A DNA stretch of 64,000 nt from Lysobacter antibioticus. GTDB taxonomy: Bacteria; Pseudomonadota; Gammaproteobacteria; Xanthomonadales; Xanthomonadaceae. The notes beneath the pieces were generated by a model. That model worked only from the letters and a program-made list of their open reading frames with translations. It made no database searches and was not told where the DNA came from. The position numbers and the translations under genes were made by a program. Positions 1 through 8,752 of this stretch are shown piece after piece. Each line of letters starts with the position of its first letter. Positions within the stretch are counted from its first letter, which is position 1. Where the stretch lies: positions 1,055,602-1,119,601 of the forward strand of contig NZ_CP013141.1 of NCBI RefSeq assembly GCF_001442535.1, in the 5' to 3' direction.

Positions 1-1
1 G

Positions 2-2203
2 ATCGACGGCAGCGTGCAGGGCATGGCGGGGGGCCAGACCGTGCTGACCGGCAGCGCCGGCACCAACACGGTCGAAGTGGCTGCCGGCGCGAGTCTGCTC
101 GCCTCCGGCGACCTCGGCGACGGCGACGACGTGTTCGACCTGGCCGGCACGCTCGACACCGGCAGCGGCAGCCTGGCGCTCGGTAGCGGCGACGACCGCT
201 TCATCGTCCACGAAACCACCGCCGCGATCGGCGCGGTCGAGGGCGGCCTCGGTAACGACACCCTCGAAGCCAACATCGGCGGCGGCTTCAACGTACCGCT
301 GGGCAGCATGCTCGGCTTCGAATCGCTGGCCAAGTCCGGTGCCGGTGCGCTGCAGATCAACGGGCCGTCGGAGTTCATCAATGTCGATGTAATCGGCGGC
401 CTGCTGGAAGTCACCGCCAGCGGCAGCGTGTCCGCGCAAAACACCACGGTCGCGGCCGGCTCGACCCTGAAAGCCACGGGCCTGTACACCGGCACCGCCG
501 GCAACGACAGCTTCAGCTCCGCCGGCACGGTGATCGGCCGCTTCGAGTTCGGCGCCGGCAACGACACCGCCGATTTCCGCGGCGGCGACCTGAGCGGCCT
601 GGTCCGCTTCGACGGCGGCGCGGGCGGCGAGGACCGGGTCAACTTCCACAGCATGACCCTGGACCAGAGCGACGTGAGCGCGCTGTCGAACTGGGAGCGG
701 GTGGACTTGCTTACCGGCACGCACCTGACCTTGAACGCGCCGTTGAACCTCACCGGCGGTCTGCTGTCGATCGACGGCACCTCGGAACTGATCGGCATGA
801 GCGGCGCCAACCTGACCGGCAGCGTGGCCAATTCGGGCCTGATCACGCTCAATGCCGCTCGCTTCGGTATCAGCGGTAATTACACCGGCGGCGGCGCCCT
901 GGCATTGACGGTATCGCCGGGCAACCAGACCGCGGGCGGCCTGGACATCGGCGGCGACGTGCTCGGCACCACCGCGGTGAGCTTCCTCGGCGACGGCAGC
1001 GAGGCCCCGCAGCAACCGGCGTCGATCCGGGTGATCTCGGCACCGAACGACAACACGGCCACCGCAGGCGGCTTCACCGCGGCCAACGCCAGCGACGGCG
1101 TGGTGCGCTTGAACGGCAGCGTGTTCCCATGGACCTTCGACCGCCAGGGCGATGGCTGGTACCTCAACACCGAAGCCAGCGACATCCTGCCGGAAATCGG
1201 CGGCTACGCCGTGCTGCCGGACATCGGCCTGGCCGACATCCAAAGCAGCAACCGCCTGTTGTTCGAGCGCATGAGCGGCGTACGCGGCGATACGCCGCGC
1301 TGCGGCGCGGACCAAGAGGGCGCACAGCGTGCTTACGCATCGTTGCGCGGCGATTGCCACGGCCTTTGGGTGGCGGCCAGCGGCAGCGAACTGGAGATGG
1401 GCGCTAACCCCGGCTTCGCTTTCAGCGGCGACATGCTCGGCCTGTACGTGGGCATGGACGTGCTCTTGCAGGATCGCGAGACGCGCAGCTTCCGCGGCGG
1501 CGTGTTCCTGGGTTACCAACACGGCAACTACTGGGCCGACGGCGCCAATTCGACCGATCTGCAGGGCATCGGCCAGGCCCATGTGCGCGTCGATACGCCG
1601 ATGGTCGGCATGTACGGCAGCGTGAGCTGGCAAGGCGGCACGTATCTGGACATGACCCTGGTCGGACAACGACCGGAGGCCCGCGTCGCCGTCGCCGACG
1701 GTTTCAAGCAAGACATCGGCGGCAGCAGCGTGACCGCGAGCGCGCAGCTCGGCCATCGCTTCCACTTGAGCAACGGCTGGACCGTGGAGCCGCAGTTGCA
1801 GCTCAGCGCCAGCGCGATGCAGTGGCAGGACCAGCGCGATGCCAGCGGCAAGCAACTGGTCATGGACGACGACTTGTTGGGCACGGTGCGCGCCGCGGTG
1901 CGCGCGGAGAAGCGCTTCGAGACGGCGGGCGGCGCACGCATCCGCCCATGGGCGACGCTCGGCCTGCAGGACACCGTGGGCGAGAAGGACGACGCCTTGC
2001 TGGTGGTACCGATCGGTTCGGGCACCCAGCCACAGGCGTTCCCGAACCACGAACTCGGCCTGATGGCGACCGTCGATGTCGGCATCGAAGCCGAGTTGAA
2101 CGAATCGGTCAGCCTGTTCGGCGTGCTGTCCTACGGCGAAAGCCTGGAGGGCAGCGACGTCAAGCAGCGTCAGGCCAACCTGGGGGTGAGGATTCGCTGG
2201 TAA
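2..2203 (+). CDS. Autotransporter, C-terminal part (5' end outside window)
   Basis: The frame is open from the window edge, so the first in-frame ATG (14) is internal and the protein is truncated here. The visible N-terminal ~430 residues are Gly/Asp/Thr-rich passenger repeats with recurring GDGDD and GSGDDRF-type turns, as in beta-helical passengers. From about residue 450 (GDCHGLWVAASG onward) the pattern changes to alternating amphipathic strands. It ends RIRW, an aromatic C-terminus typical of an outer-membrane beta-barrel. By family knowledge this is a type V secretion protein whose barrel inserts in the outer membrane and exposes the passenger. The passenger ligand is not identifiable. 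A GC-rich hairpin follows the stop. Confidence 0.88.
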   Translation: MDGSVQGMAGGQTVLTGSAGTNTVEVAAGASLLASGDLGDGDDVFDLAGTLDTGSGSLALGSGDDRFIVHETTAAIGAVEGGLGNDTLEANIGGGFNVPLGSMLGFESLAKSGAGALQINGPSEFINVDVIGGLLEVTASGSVSAQNTTVAAGSTLKATGLYTGTAGNDSFSSAGTVIGRFEFGAGNDTADFRGGDLSGLVRFDGGAGGEDRVNFHSMTLDQSDVSALSNWERVDLLTGTHLTLNAPLNLTGGLLSIDGTSELIGMSGANLTGSVANSGLITLNAARFGISGNYTGGGALALTVSPGNQTAGGLDIGGDVLGTTAVSFLGDGSEAPQQPASIRVISAPNDNTATAGGFTAANASDGVVRLNGSVFPWTFDRQGDGWYLNTEASDILPEIGGYAVLPDIGLADIQSSNRLLFERMSGVRGDTPRCGADQEGAQRAYASLRGDCHGLWVAASGSELEMGANPGFAFSGDMLGLYVGMDVLLQDRETRSFRGGVFLGYQHGNYWADGANSTDLQGIGQAHVRVDTPMVGMYGSVSWQGGTYLDMTLVGQRPEARVAVADGFKQDIGGSSVTASAQLGHRFHLSNGWTVEPQLQLSASAMQWQDQRDASGKQLVMDDDLLGTVRAAVRAEKRFETAGGARIRPWATLGLQDTVGEKDDALLVVPIGSGTQPQAFPNHELGLMATVDVGIEAELNESVSLFGVLSYGESLEGSDVKQRQANLGVRIRW

Positions 2204-2209
2204 GGGCAG

Positions 2210-2240
2210 GGGCGGTGCACGCCTGAGGCTTGCACCGCCC
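2210..2240 (+). terminator. Hairpin after autotransporter
   Basis: Perfect 10-bp inverted repeat, GGGCGGTGCA pairing with TGCACCGCCC across an 11-nt loop, starting 6 nt after the stop codon. There is no T-run, so it is a stem-loop candidate rather than a classical intrinsic terminator. Confidence 0.5.
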
Positions 2241-2431
2241 GATGACGGCCTGGATGCCGGCGTCCATCTTGACCTGTCGCACTTAGGTCTCGGCTTTGTA
2301 CTCGGGTCGCGGATGCGATGGCCGACGATCTAAGACTTTTCCCAATTTTGCGCCATTTAGCCCACTCCTAGTATTGCGCAGAAGCATTCCGAACGGATGC
2401 TGCGACGGCATCGAAGCGCTAGGACAGGTTC

Positions 2432-2725
2432 TTGAATTTTTCATGGCTCAATGAGTTGCGCGACGACCGCTGGAAACCGGCTCTCGATGGAAGTTGGTAC
2501 TTGGTCATGCCGCTCACCGCGTTCCTGGATACCAGCGGCGTGCGCCGGGGCGACGGTTGGGATACGGTCTTCGACGCTTGGGGCCGAGAGCAACTGCGCA
2601 AGTATTCCATCGGGCCGGTCGCGACTCTCGACCCGTCGGGAGACCTGTGCGTGTTCATCTGCGCATCCATGGGGGACTGGCCATGGCCGGAACAGCTCTC
2701 CACGGACATGAGCCTGTGCTCATGA
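2432..2725 (+). CDS. Hypothetical protein, 97 aa
   Basis: Open frame starting at TTG with AGGACAGG a few bases upstream; an in-frame stop 10 nt before limits the start. The product is Trp-rich (seven Trp), acidic and soluble, with no signal peptide or membrane segment. No family is recognised. Base composition here is less GC-biased than the neighbours and no overlapping alternative is better, but it could be spurious. Confidence 0.35.
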   Translation: MNFSWLNELRDDRWKPALDGSWYLVMPLTAFLDTSGVRRGDGWDTVFDAWGREQLRKYSIGPVATLDPSGDLCVFICASMGDWPWPEQLSTDMSLCS

Positions 2726-3046
2726 TGAAGGCATCGCGTTGACGCCTAGCCTTAGAGTCGCCGAATTCGATTGAAGGCAGACGAGGCGATCTCCTCCTCT
2801 GCGACAGTGAACCCATCTTCGCGAGTGCGATAAACAGCGCACTTGCCTGCACCCAAGCGCGCTCTTCGCGCCTGCTTTGCCTGCGACCATTGGCGCCCTT
2901 CGGACATCCTTGGAAGTGCTGCTCGTTGTTCCCGACGTACTTGGAACTGACCAAGCTATTCGCTTCGGGATCCGCAAAGGCAGCGATATGGCGAACGGAA
3001 GCCTTTCCGCCATCGATTTACGCGACCCCATAGTTCGAGGATGCTC
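2726..3046. other. Intergenic, no gene seen
   Basis: About 320 bp between the 97-aa frame and the S9 peptidase. Short frames exist on both strands but none has a convincing start, ribosome site or recognisable product. The S9 promoter must lie here but no clear -35/-10 pair was found. Confidence 0.4.
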
Positions 3047-5107
3047 ATGAAGATCACTTTGTTTTCCGCCGGCCTGGCCACTGCATTGGCCTTCTTACCC
3101 GCGCAGGTCGTGCCTGCGTCTTCGCCCGAGGCTGCTCCGGCGCTCATTTCGCGCGATCTGTTGTTCAGTAACCCGGAACGCACCAACGTCTCGATCAGTC
3201 CCGACGGAAAGTACTTGAGCTGGGTCGCTCCGTTGGATGGCGTGCTCAACGTGTGGGTCGCACCCGCGGGCGAGCTCGATAAAGCCAAGCCCGCGACCCA
3301 CGACAAGGCCCGCGGCATCACCGGGTATATCTGGGCATACAAACCCGGCACGCTGCTGTACGTACGCGACAGCGGCGGCGACGAGAACTATCACGTATTC
3401 GCGCTGGACATCGTCACCGGCAGCGAGCGCGATCTGTCGCCCTATCCCAAGATCCGCGCCAGCATCGGCAACATCAGCCCGCGTCATCCCGAATCGGTGA
3501 TGATCGGCATGAACGACCGCGACGCCAAATACCACGATCTCTATCGCGTCGACCTGGGCAGCGGCGAGCGCACATTGGTGCAGAAAAACGAAGGCTTCAG
3601 CGGCTTTCTCACCGACGAGGACTATCGCGTGCGTCTGGGCTACAAGCCCGCTGCGGACGGCAGCCGCGAGATACTGGCTCTCGGCGAGAACGGGCAATGG
3701 AGTGCCTGGGACCGCATCCCGGTCGAGGACGGCCTGACGACCAGGGCGCTGGGCTATACCGCCGACGGCCAAACCTTGTACTGGCTGGATTCGCGCGGCC
3801 GCGATACCGGCGCGTTGTTCGCGCAGAGTGCCGACGGCAAACGCCGCCTGCTGCTGGAGAACCCCAAAGCCGACATCGCCGGGACTCTGACCGATCCGAC
3901 CAGTGGCCGGATCTTGGCCGCCAGCGCCAACTACCTGCGCGAGGAGTGGACCGCGATCGACCCGCAGGTCGCCGCCGACTTGGCGACGCTGAAGAAAATG
4001 GGCCCCGGCGAGGCTTCGGTGCAATCGCAGACGCTGGACAATCGCAGTTGGATCGTTCTGTATTCGGCGCCGGAAACGCCGAGCGTCTATTACCGCTACG
4101 ATCGCGGCGAGCACGGCGGCCCGGGCAAGCTGAGCAAGTTGTTTTCGTCGCGGCCGAAGATGGAAGGCCTGCCGCTGGCGCCGATGTGGCCACAGGAAAT
4201 CCGCTCGCGCGACGGCCTGACCTTGGTGAGCTACCTGACCCTGCCGCCGCAAGCCGATGCCGATGGCGACGGCAAGCCCGAGCGACCGGTGCCGATGGTG
4301 TTGAACGTGCACGGCGGCCCATGGGCGCGCGATTCCTACGGCTATGCCGGCACTACGCAGTGGCTGGCCAACCGCGGATATGCGGTGCTCAACGTCAATT
4401 ACCGCGGCTCCACCGGCTTCGGTAAAGACTTCCTCAACCGTGCCGACGGCGAGTTCGCCGGCAAGATGCACGACGATTTGATCGATGCGGTGGCCTGGGC
4501 GGTGAAACAGGGCGTGACCACGAAGGACCAGGTCGCGATCATGGGTGGCAGCTACGGCGGCTATGCGACTCTGGTCGGACTGAGCTTCACGCCCGACACT
4601 TTCAAATGCGGCGTCGATATCGTCGGCCCTTCCAGCCTCGTCACTCTCATCGAATCGTTCCCGGCATACGCCGCTCCGACGCTGGAGGCGACCTGGTACA
4701 AGCGGGTAGGGGATCCGCGCACGGAATCCGGGCGCAAGCACCTGCTCGAACGCTCGCCGATCGGTCGTGTCGACAAGATCAGCAAGCCCTTGCTCGTCGG
4801 TCAGGGCGCCAACGATCCGCGCGTCACCCAGGCCGAGAGCGACAACCTGGTCGCGGCGATGAATCAGCGCAAGATTCCGGTGAGCTACGCGTTGTTCGCC
4901 GATGAGGGACACGGTTTCGCGCGCCCGGAAAACCGCAAGGCCTTCAACGCGCTGACCGAAGGGTTTCTCGGCAAGTGCCTGGGCGGACGGGTCGAGCCCA
5001 TCGGTCAGGACCTGCAAGGCTCCAGCTTGTCGGTACCGCACGGCGCCGACGGCGTGCCCGGTCTGACCGAGGCACTCAAGACTCATAAGGCGCAGAGCAA
5101 GAAGTAA
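3047..5107 (+). CDS. Secreted S9-family prolyl oligopeptidase-like peptidase
   Basis: 686 aa. Two in-frame ATGs lie at 3041 and 3047; GAGG ends directly before the first and sits 6 nt before the second, so 3047 is chosen. A hydrophobic signal peptide ending near VVPA predicts export. Residues ~30-380 form a beta-propeller-like region (SPDGKYLSW, YTADGQTLYW). The C-terminal ~270 residues are an alpha/beta-hydrolase domain with oxyanion motif NVHGGPW, nucleophile Ser502 in GGSYGGY, Asp590 in GANDPRV and His622 in DEGHGF. These are the complete S9 triad. The family cleaves short peptides, often after Pro or small residues, in the periplasm or outside. It is monocistronic, ending in a hairpin shared with the convergent effector gene. 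Confidence 0.93.
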   Translation: MKITLFSAGLATALAFLPAQVVPASSPEAAPALISRDLLFSNPERTNVSISPDGKYLSWVAPLDGVLNVWVAPAGELDKAKPATHDKARGITGYIWAYKPGTLLYVRDSGGDENYHVFALDIVTGSERDLSPYPKIRASIGNISPRHPESVMIGMNDRDAKYHDLYRVDLGSGERTLVQKNEGFSGFLTDEDYRVRLGYKPAADGSREILALGENGQWSAWDRIPVEDGLTTRALGYTADGQTLYWLDSRGRDTGALFAQSADGKRRLLLENPKADIAGTLTDPTSGRILAASANYLREEWTAIDPQVAADLATLKKMGPGEASVQSQTLDNRSWIVLYSAPETPSVYYRYDRGEHGGPGKLSKLFSSRPKMEGLPLAPMWPQEIRSRDGLTLVSYLTLPPQADADGDGKPERPVPMVLNVHGGPWARDSYGYAGTTQWLANRGYAVLNVNYRGSTGFGKDFLNRADGEFAGKMHDDLIDAVAWAVKQGVTTKDQVAIMGGSYGGYATLVGLSFTPDTFKCGVDIVGPSSLVTLIESFPAYAAPTLEATWYKRVGDPRTESGRKHLLERSPIGRVDKISKPLLVGQGANDPRVTQAESDNLVAAMNQRKIPVSYALFADEGHGFARPENRKAFNALTEGFLGKCLGGRVEPIGQDLQGSSLSVPHGADGVPGLTEALKTHKAQSKK

Positions 5108-5129
5108 CCGTTCGATCGATGCAACGCAG

Positions 5130-5159
5130 GGAAACGCTCAGTCATGGCTGGGCGTTTCC
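5130..5159. terminator. Hairpin between convergent genes
   Basis: Inverted repeat GGAAACGCTCAG / CTGGGCGTTTCC (12 bp, one G-T wobble position, 6-nt loop) lies between the S9 stop (5107) and the effector stop (5172). It probably serves both strands; the T-run is short on either side. Confidence 0.65.
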
Positions 5160-5171
5160 GTATCGAGCTTA

Positions 5172-6926
5172 TCAATGCGCAGGCGGATGCCGCTCGTGCG
5201 AGGTTTGCGATGGTGCGCCCATGGCATGCGCCGCGTCGGGCGGCGTGATCGCGTCCAGTTCCGTCAGCAATAGTTGCAGCGGCGTGGCGCAGGCGACACC
5301 TTGACCGACCTGTACGTACTGATTGGCGGGATCGTTCGGTATGCGGCCCCTGATCGCGAACAGATAGTCGTTGTGCTCGGATGCGACGACATGATCGATG
5401 CTCCCCAGATTGGACCTCTGCGCCTCGCAAGCCAGCCCGGCGGCGAGGCACTGCAAGGTTTCCGGCGCACGGCCGCGAAGCTCCGGGTCGGGGTGAGTTT
5501 GCAGCGCGTTCAAGGCTTGCAGGTACAGCGGATGTTGCGATTGCGGCGCGCTGGAAGATGTTTGTGGCGGATCGGGTTGCTGCGTCGAAGCGAATTCTTG
5601 GTCGACGCGCGGAATTTTCGGACTTCCCTGGCTCAGCCTCGGCGACTCGTCGTCGAATTCGCGTTTGCCGAGCAGGCTGCCGATGCCGATGCTCGGCCCA
5701 ACATCGTCGTTGAGCAGCGAGGCGATCCAGCGATCCGAAGAATCCGAGAGTTCGGGCGACTGCGGGGGCGGGCGAGCCGAGACCGGCGGCGATCCGGGAG
5801 GCGGACTGAACGAGAGCGGCGCTTCATCATCCGGATTCCACTTGGCGGAGGTCCTCGGCTCGGACAGCGAGTCGCCGCCGAGGCCGGGACCATCGCTACG
5901 GCGGACGTGTTCCAACATTTCCAGCCACAGGGGGTCGCGGAACAGTGGCTCGGGATCGAGATAGCTTGGAACCGGCGGCGTTTCGGTTTCGGTCGGACCG
6001 ATCGCCGGCTCCGGCACGGGCGCATCGATAAAAATCGGAGCGCCGCCGGGGCTGAGATTTACCCCGCTAGCCGATAGGGTCGCGCTATCGAGCTGAAGCC
6101 GGGACAGTTGGACGTGTATCGGCGAGCTGGCGGCTTGATGGATTTCCTCGATCGCCATGGCGGCGTAGTAATGCCGATAGTCGCACGTACCCGCCGGGCC
6201 CAGTTGCGTACGCTGCGGTAGAGCGTCGAAGTAGCGCTGCGATATTTCGGCGACGGCCTCGGTGCTGGGCGGCATGCTCAGGTCGGGGTTCAGAAGCCCC
6301 GCGATCTCCTTCTTGAACTCGTGCCCCAGGCCATCGGCGCTGGGCTGGAAGTAGTACTCCATTCGACCCGGCATCGACACCGCGATGTCGCCGGCGCGGG
6401 GCAGGTCGTTGCCGCTATTTTTCTTGACGATGTCCAAGTGCGCGTTCCAACCGGCGATCTCCGCATAGGCTTCGTTCTCGCGCATTGCTTGCAAATAGAA
6501 CCCGACCACCTCGGTGTAATCGTAAGCGCTGTCTCCCGCATATAGCGTCGCGAATCCGATATCGGCGTCGATACGCGCATGCAACTCGGCAGCCAGGAGA
6601 CTATGTTCCAGTTCATGGCCGACGATCCAGGCCGCTGCCGCGCCGCCCTCGGTATGAGGCCTCGCCAGAGCCGCCCCGCATAGCGATATCACACGGTCCG
6701 TGTGGGTATAGCCTCCGCCCAAAGTCGATGTCGCCGGCAACAGAGTGATCGCGGTCAGTCGCCCCTCGCTCACGGCCCTTCGCAACTGCTCTTGCAGGTG
6801 TGGAGAATCGGCGAACAGCTGTTTGAAATTGGCGTACTCGATGGTCTCGGTGCCGATACCGTTGAGGTCGATCCTCTCGAGCAAGCTGCCGACGTCCTGC
6901 TCGGTTTCGTTTTCGGGCTCGTGCAC
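5172..6926 (-). CDS. Putative X-T4SS antibacterial effector: HExxH protease with C-terminal XVIPCD
   Basis: 584 aa from a GTG at 6926 preceded by GGAG with 6-nt spacing; an upstream in-frame TTG (7001) lacks a ribosome site. No signal peptide. Residues 104-108 read HELEH, a zincin HExxH motif, followed downstream by ENEAYAE, which could supply the third ligand. The arrangement recalls M91/NleD-type effector peptidases. The middle (~330-460) is a Pro/Ser-rich linker. Residues 465-584 match the XVIPCD tail of Xanthomonadales T4SS effectors: HPLYLQA, then SIDHVV, then LFAIRG and ATP. By family knowledge this tail is recognised by the VirD4 coupling protein and the toxin is injected into rival bacteria. 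No cognate immunity lipoprotein is evident beside it. Target unknown. Confidence 0.78.
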   Translation of the reverse strand: MHEPENETEQDVGSLLERIDLNGIGTETIEYANFKQLFADSPHLQEQLRRAVSEGRLTAITLLPATSTLGGGYTHTDRVISLCGAALARPHTEGGAAAAWIVGHELEHSLLAAELHARIDADIGFATLYAGDSAYDYTEVVGFYLQAMRENEAYAEIAGWNAHLDIVKKNSGNDLPRAGDIAVSMPGRMEYYFQPSADGLGHEFKKEIAGLLNPDLSMPPSTEAVAEISQRYFDALPQRTQLGPAGTCDYRHYYAAMAIEEIHQAASSPIHVQLSRLQLDSATLSASGVNLSPGGAPIFIDAPVPEPAIGPTETETPPVPSYLDPEPLFRDPLWLEMLEHVRRSDGPGLGGDSLSEPRTSAKWNPDDEAPLSFSPPPGSPPVSARPPPQSPELSDSSDRWIASLLNDDVGPSIGIGSLLGKREFDDESPRLSQGSPKIPRVDQEFASTQQPDPPQTSSSAPQSQHPLYLQALNALQTHPDPELRGRAPETLQCLAAGLACEAQRSNLGSIDHVVASEHNDYLFAIRGRIPNDPANQYVQVGQGVACATPLQLLLTELDAITPPDAAHAMGAPSQTSHERHPPAH

Positions 6927-7438
6927 GGGGCGCTCCGCTGGTCGACGCTCTAGTGGATACGTGCGGCAGCGTTCCGAGAGGACGCGCTGGACCGTCAACA
7001 AGCGTGTCGACCGTCACAAGTCAGGCAGATTGCCGGCGGGCTCGCAGCCGCGAGAGCCGGGCGGTCCAATCTCTATAGCCCGGAGCGGTCGAGCAAGCTC
7101 GCCCAGTCTTGGCCGGGGCAGTGGCCGGGCGATCCCGGACAGAGGATTCGCCGGGACGTGCAGGGCGGCCAAGGCCGACCCCAGCGCTGGGTGCCTGGGT
7201 CCCTGCAAGGATGGCGGGAGGAGGGGAGGGCTGCGGCATCGACCGCCGAACAACACTCTCCAATGGGGGCTTTGCACCTGGAGCTTCGCGCTTGGGATGG
7301 CCGCTCTTGCCATTCCTCCCCTTTGCATAAGGGGGCCGGGGGGATCTACTTTCGCCGTCGCCTTGGTCGAAAAGGCAAGTATCGTGATGGCGACGGCGCG
7401 TAGTCCGCCGACGTCTCAACTTCCGAGAGAAAGCATCC
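6927..7438. other. Intergenic between divergent genes
   Basis: About 510 bp between the effector start and the secreted protein at 7439. It contains a GC-rich dispersed-repeat-like hairpin (7318-7346). No gene was recognised; small frames on both strands are low-complexity Arg/Gly/Pro shadows. Confidence 0.4.
7318..7346. repeat. Dispersed hairpin repeat candidate
   Basis: CCCCTT-tgcat-AAGGGG stem followed by a G-run and GGATCT. This pattern resembles a short intergenic repeat that I recall as frequent in Lysobacter genomes. Only one copy is obvious here, so repeat status rests on memory, not on this window. Confidence 0.4.
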
Positions 7439-8161
7439 ATGGAGAAGGTCGCTGCGAGTCTGGTTTGCGCATTGGCGCTTGCGTGCGCAATGGCGCCGGC
7501 GCTAGCCAATCAGGCGGAAATGGCTGCGCATGCGCGAGCGATGAACGACATCGCGGCGACTCCACCGTGTTGCTACGGGGGAGACGACGAAGATCAATGG
7601 CAAGGCTACGAGCCCAACTTCTCGGCCGAGGATCTGCAGGAAATGCTCCACAGGTCGAAGGTGGAGGAGGCGGAAAGCCTGCGCAAGCATCAGCAACGGA
7701 TGGCGCGCGACTCGGACTACCGGGCCTTTTTCGACGGGTTCTGGAATTTCAGGCCGGCCGCGGATAACGCGCCAGGACAGTACTGCGCTGCGCGTTTCTA
7801 TCGCGAGGGCAGCAGCATGATGATTCTGGGCCCGGGCGGCGGCTCTCCCTATGCCTATTTGGCGCTGTACGGACGCGGCGTTCCTAAACCCAAGTCGGCG
7901 CAGAAGTTGACCGTCCAACTGCACCAGACCGGGGAAGAGCGCCAGACCGTCGAGGTGTTCAACTTGCCGATGGCGGGCACCGGCGGGGACGGCATGCTGC
8001 TGATGGCGGTGCCGAGCATGGACGCACTGCTCGAGGGGATGCTCGACCAGCATCGATTCGAGGTCTTCGATCGCAAGCACGAAAACGTGCTGTACATCCT
8101 CGAATGGACCGGAGGCCTCGCTGCGCGCGACAAACTGCGCGCCTGCGTCAACGCCAAATAG
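7439..8161 (+). CDS. Secreted hypothetical protein, 240 aa
   Basis: ATG preceded by GAGAGAAAG. Residues 1-24 form a clear Sec signal peptide ending in ALA. The mature protein is acidic, has a CC pair (PPCCYGGDDED) and a further Cys near DNAPGQYC, and a helical Glu/Arg/Gln-rich stretch at ~65-95. No family is recognised. It is divergent from the T4SS effector and convergent (40 bp) with the foldase operon. Its periplasmic location would be compatible with an immunity role for the effector, but there is no lipobox and the gene is on the opposite strand, so that remains speculation. Confidence 0.75.
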   Translation: MEKVAASLVCALALACAMAPALANQAEMAAHARAMNDIAATPPCCYGGDDEDQWQGYEPNFSAEDLQEMLHRSKVEEAESLRKHQQRMARDSDYRAFFDGFWNFRPAADNAPGQYCAARFYREGSSMMILGPGGGSPYAYLALYGRGVPKPKSAQKLTVQLHQTGEERQTVEVFNLPMAGTGGDGMLLMAVPSMDALLEGMLDQHRFEVFDRKHENVLYILEWTGGLAARDKLRACVNAK

Positions 8162-8200
8162 AGATTCGGTCGCCAGCGGCCAGGCCACCGCGCCGACGGA

Positions 8201-8752
8201 TCATTCCGTCCGCGTTTCCGGGGGTTCGCCATTGCGCAGTGCGGTCTGCCGCGCTTCGAGGCGGCGGATCTTGTCCTGCGCCTCGGCGATCACTGCTGGC
8301 GGAGCGCCGCTTGCGCGCGCTCGGTCCAGCAACGCCTTCCACTTGGGCAGTTCCTGTTCCGCCGCCATCAAGTATTCCTGGCGAAGCCGTCGCTGGCCTC
8401 GCAACTCATATTCGCGATAACGCACGGGGTCGCTGAGTTCCCATGCGGTCGCGCCAGGGGCCTGCGATTCCGGCACCGGACGTTCGATCGGTGGGGCGCG
8501 ATCGTCGCCGTGCTCGCGCGCTTCGGCCATCGTCTGCCAAGCCGGCAGCGGCTGCGGCGGTATCGAAGCTGCAGGCGCTGGGTCGAGCTCCGCCGCTGCA
8601 GTCGATCCAGCCCCTGCAGGTGTCTGCCCTGACGGATCGGCGAGGGCAGAGGTCTCCGCTGACGGCGGGCGTGCACCGGGTGCGCCTGGCCTAGCCAGCC
8701 ACCACGCCGCGGCGCCGACCAGCAGCACGGCAACCGCAATCGGCCATTTCAT
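8201..8752 (-). CDS. Membrane-anchored helper-like protein, 183 aa
   Basis: Starts at ATG 8752 overlapping the upstream foldase stop by 4 nt (ATGA), so translation is coupled. Residues 4-20 (WPIAVAVLLVGAAAWWLA) form one N-terminal membrane anchor, then an Ala/Pro-rich linker (~22-80), then a charged helical region (ELRGQRRLRQEYLMAAEQEL). This architecture is reminiscent of lipase-specific foldases (LifO), which also have an anchor, Ala/Pro linker and helical domain, but it is much shorter (183 versus roughly 300 aa) and no diagnostic LifO motif was found. As last gene of a phospholipase-foldase operon it probably assists or tethers the exported enzyme. Confidence 0.75.
   Translation of the reverse strand: MKWPIAVAVLLVGAAAWWLARPGAPGARPPSAETSALADPSGQTPAGAGSTAAAELDPAPAASIPPQPLPAWQTMAEAREHGDDRAPPIERPVPESQAPGATAWELSDPVRYREYELRGQRRLRQEYLMAAEQELPKWKALLDRARASGAPPAVIAEAQDKIRRLEARQTALRNGEPPETRTE

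Noticed and set aside
3095-5086. 663-codon minus-strand frame opposite the S9 peptidase
   Set aside because: Antisense shadow caused by high GC3; the plus frame has a signal peptide and catalytic triad.
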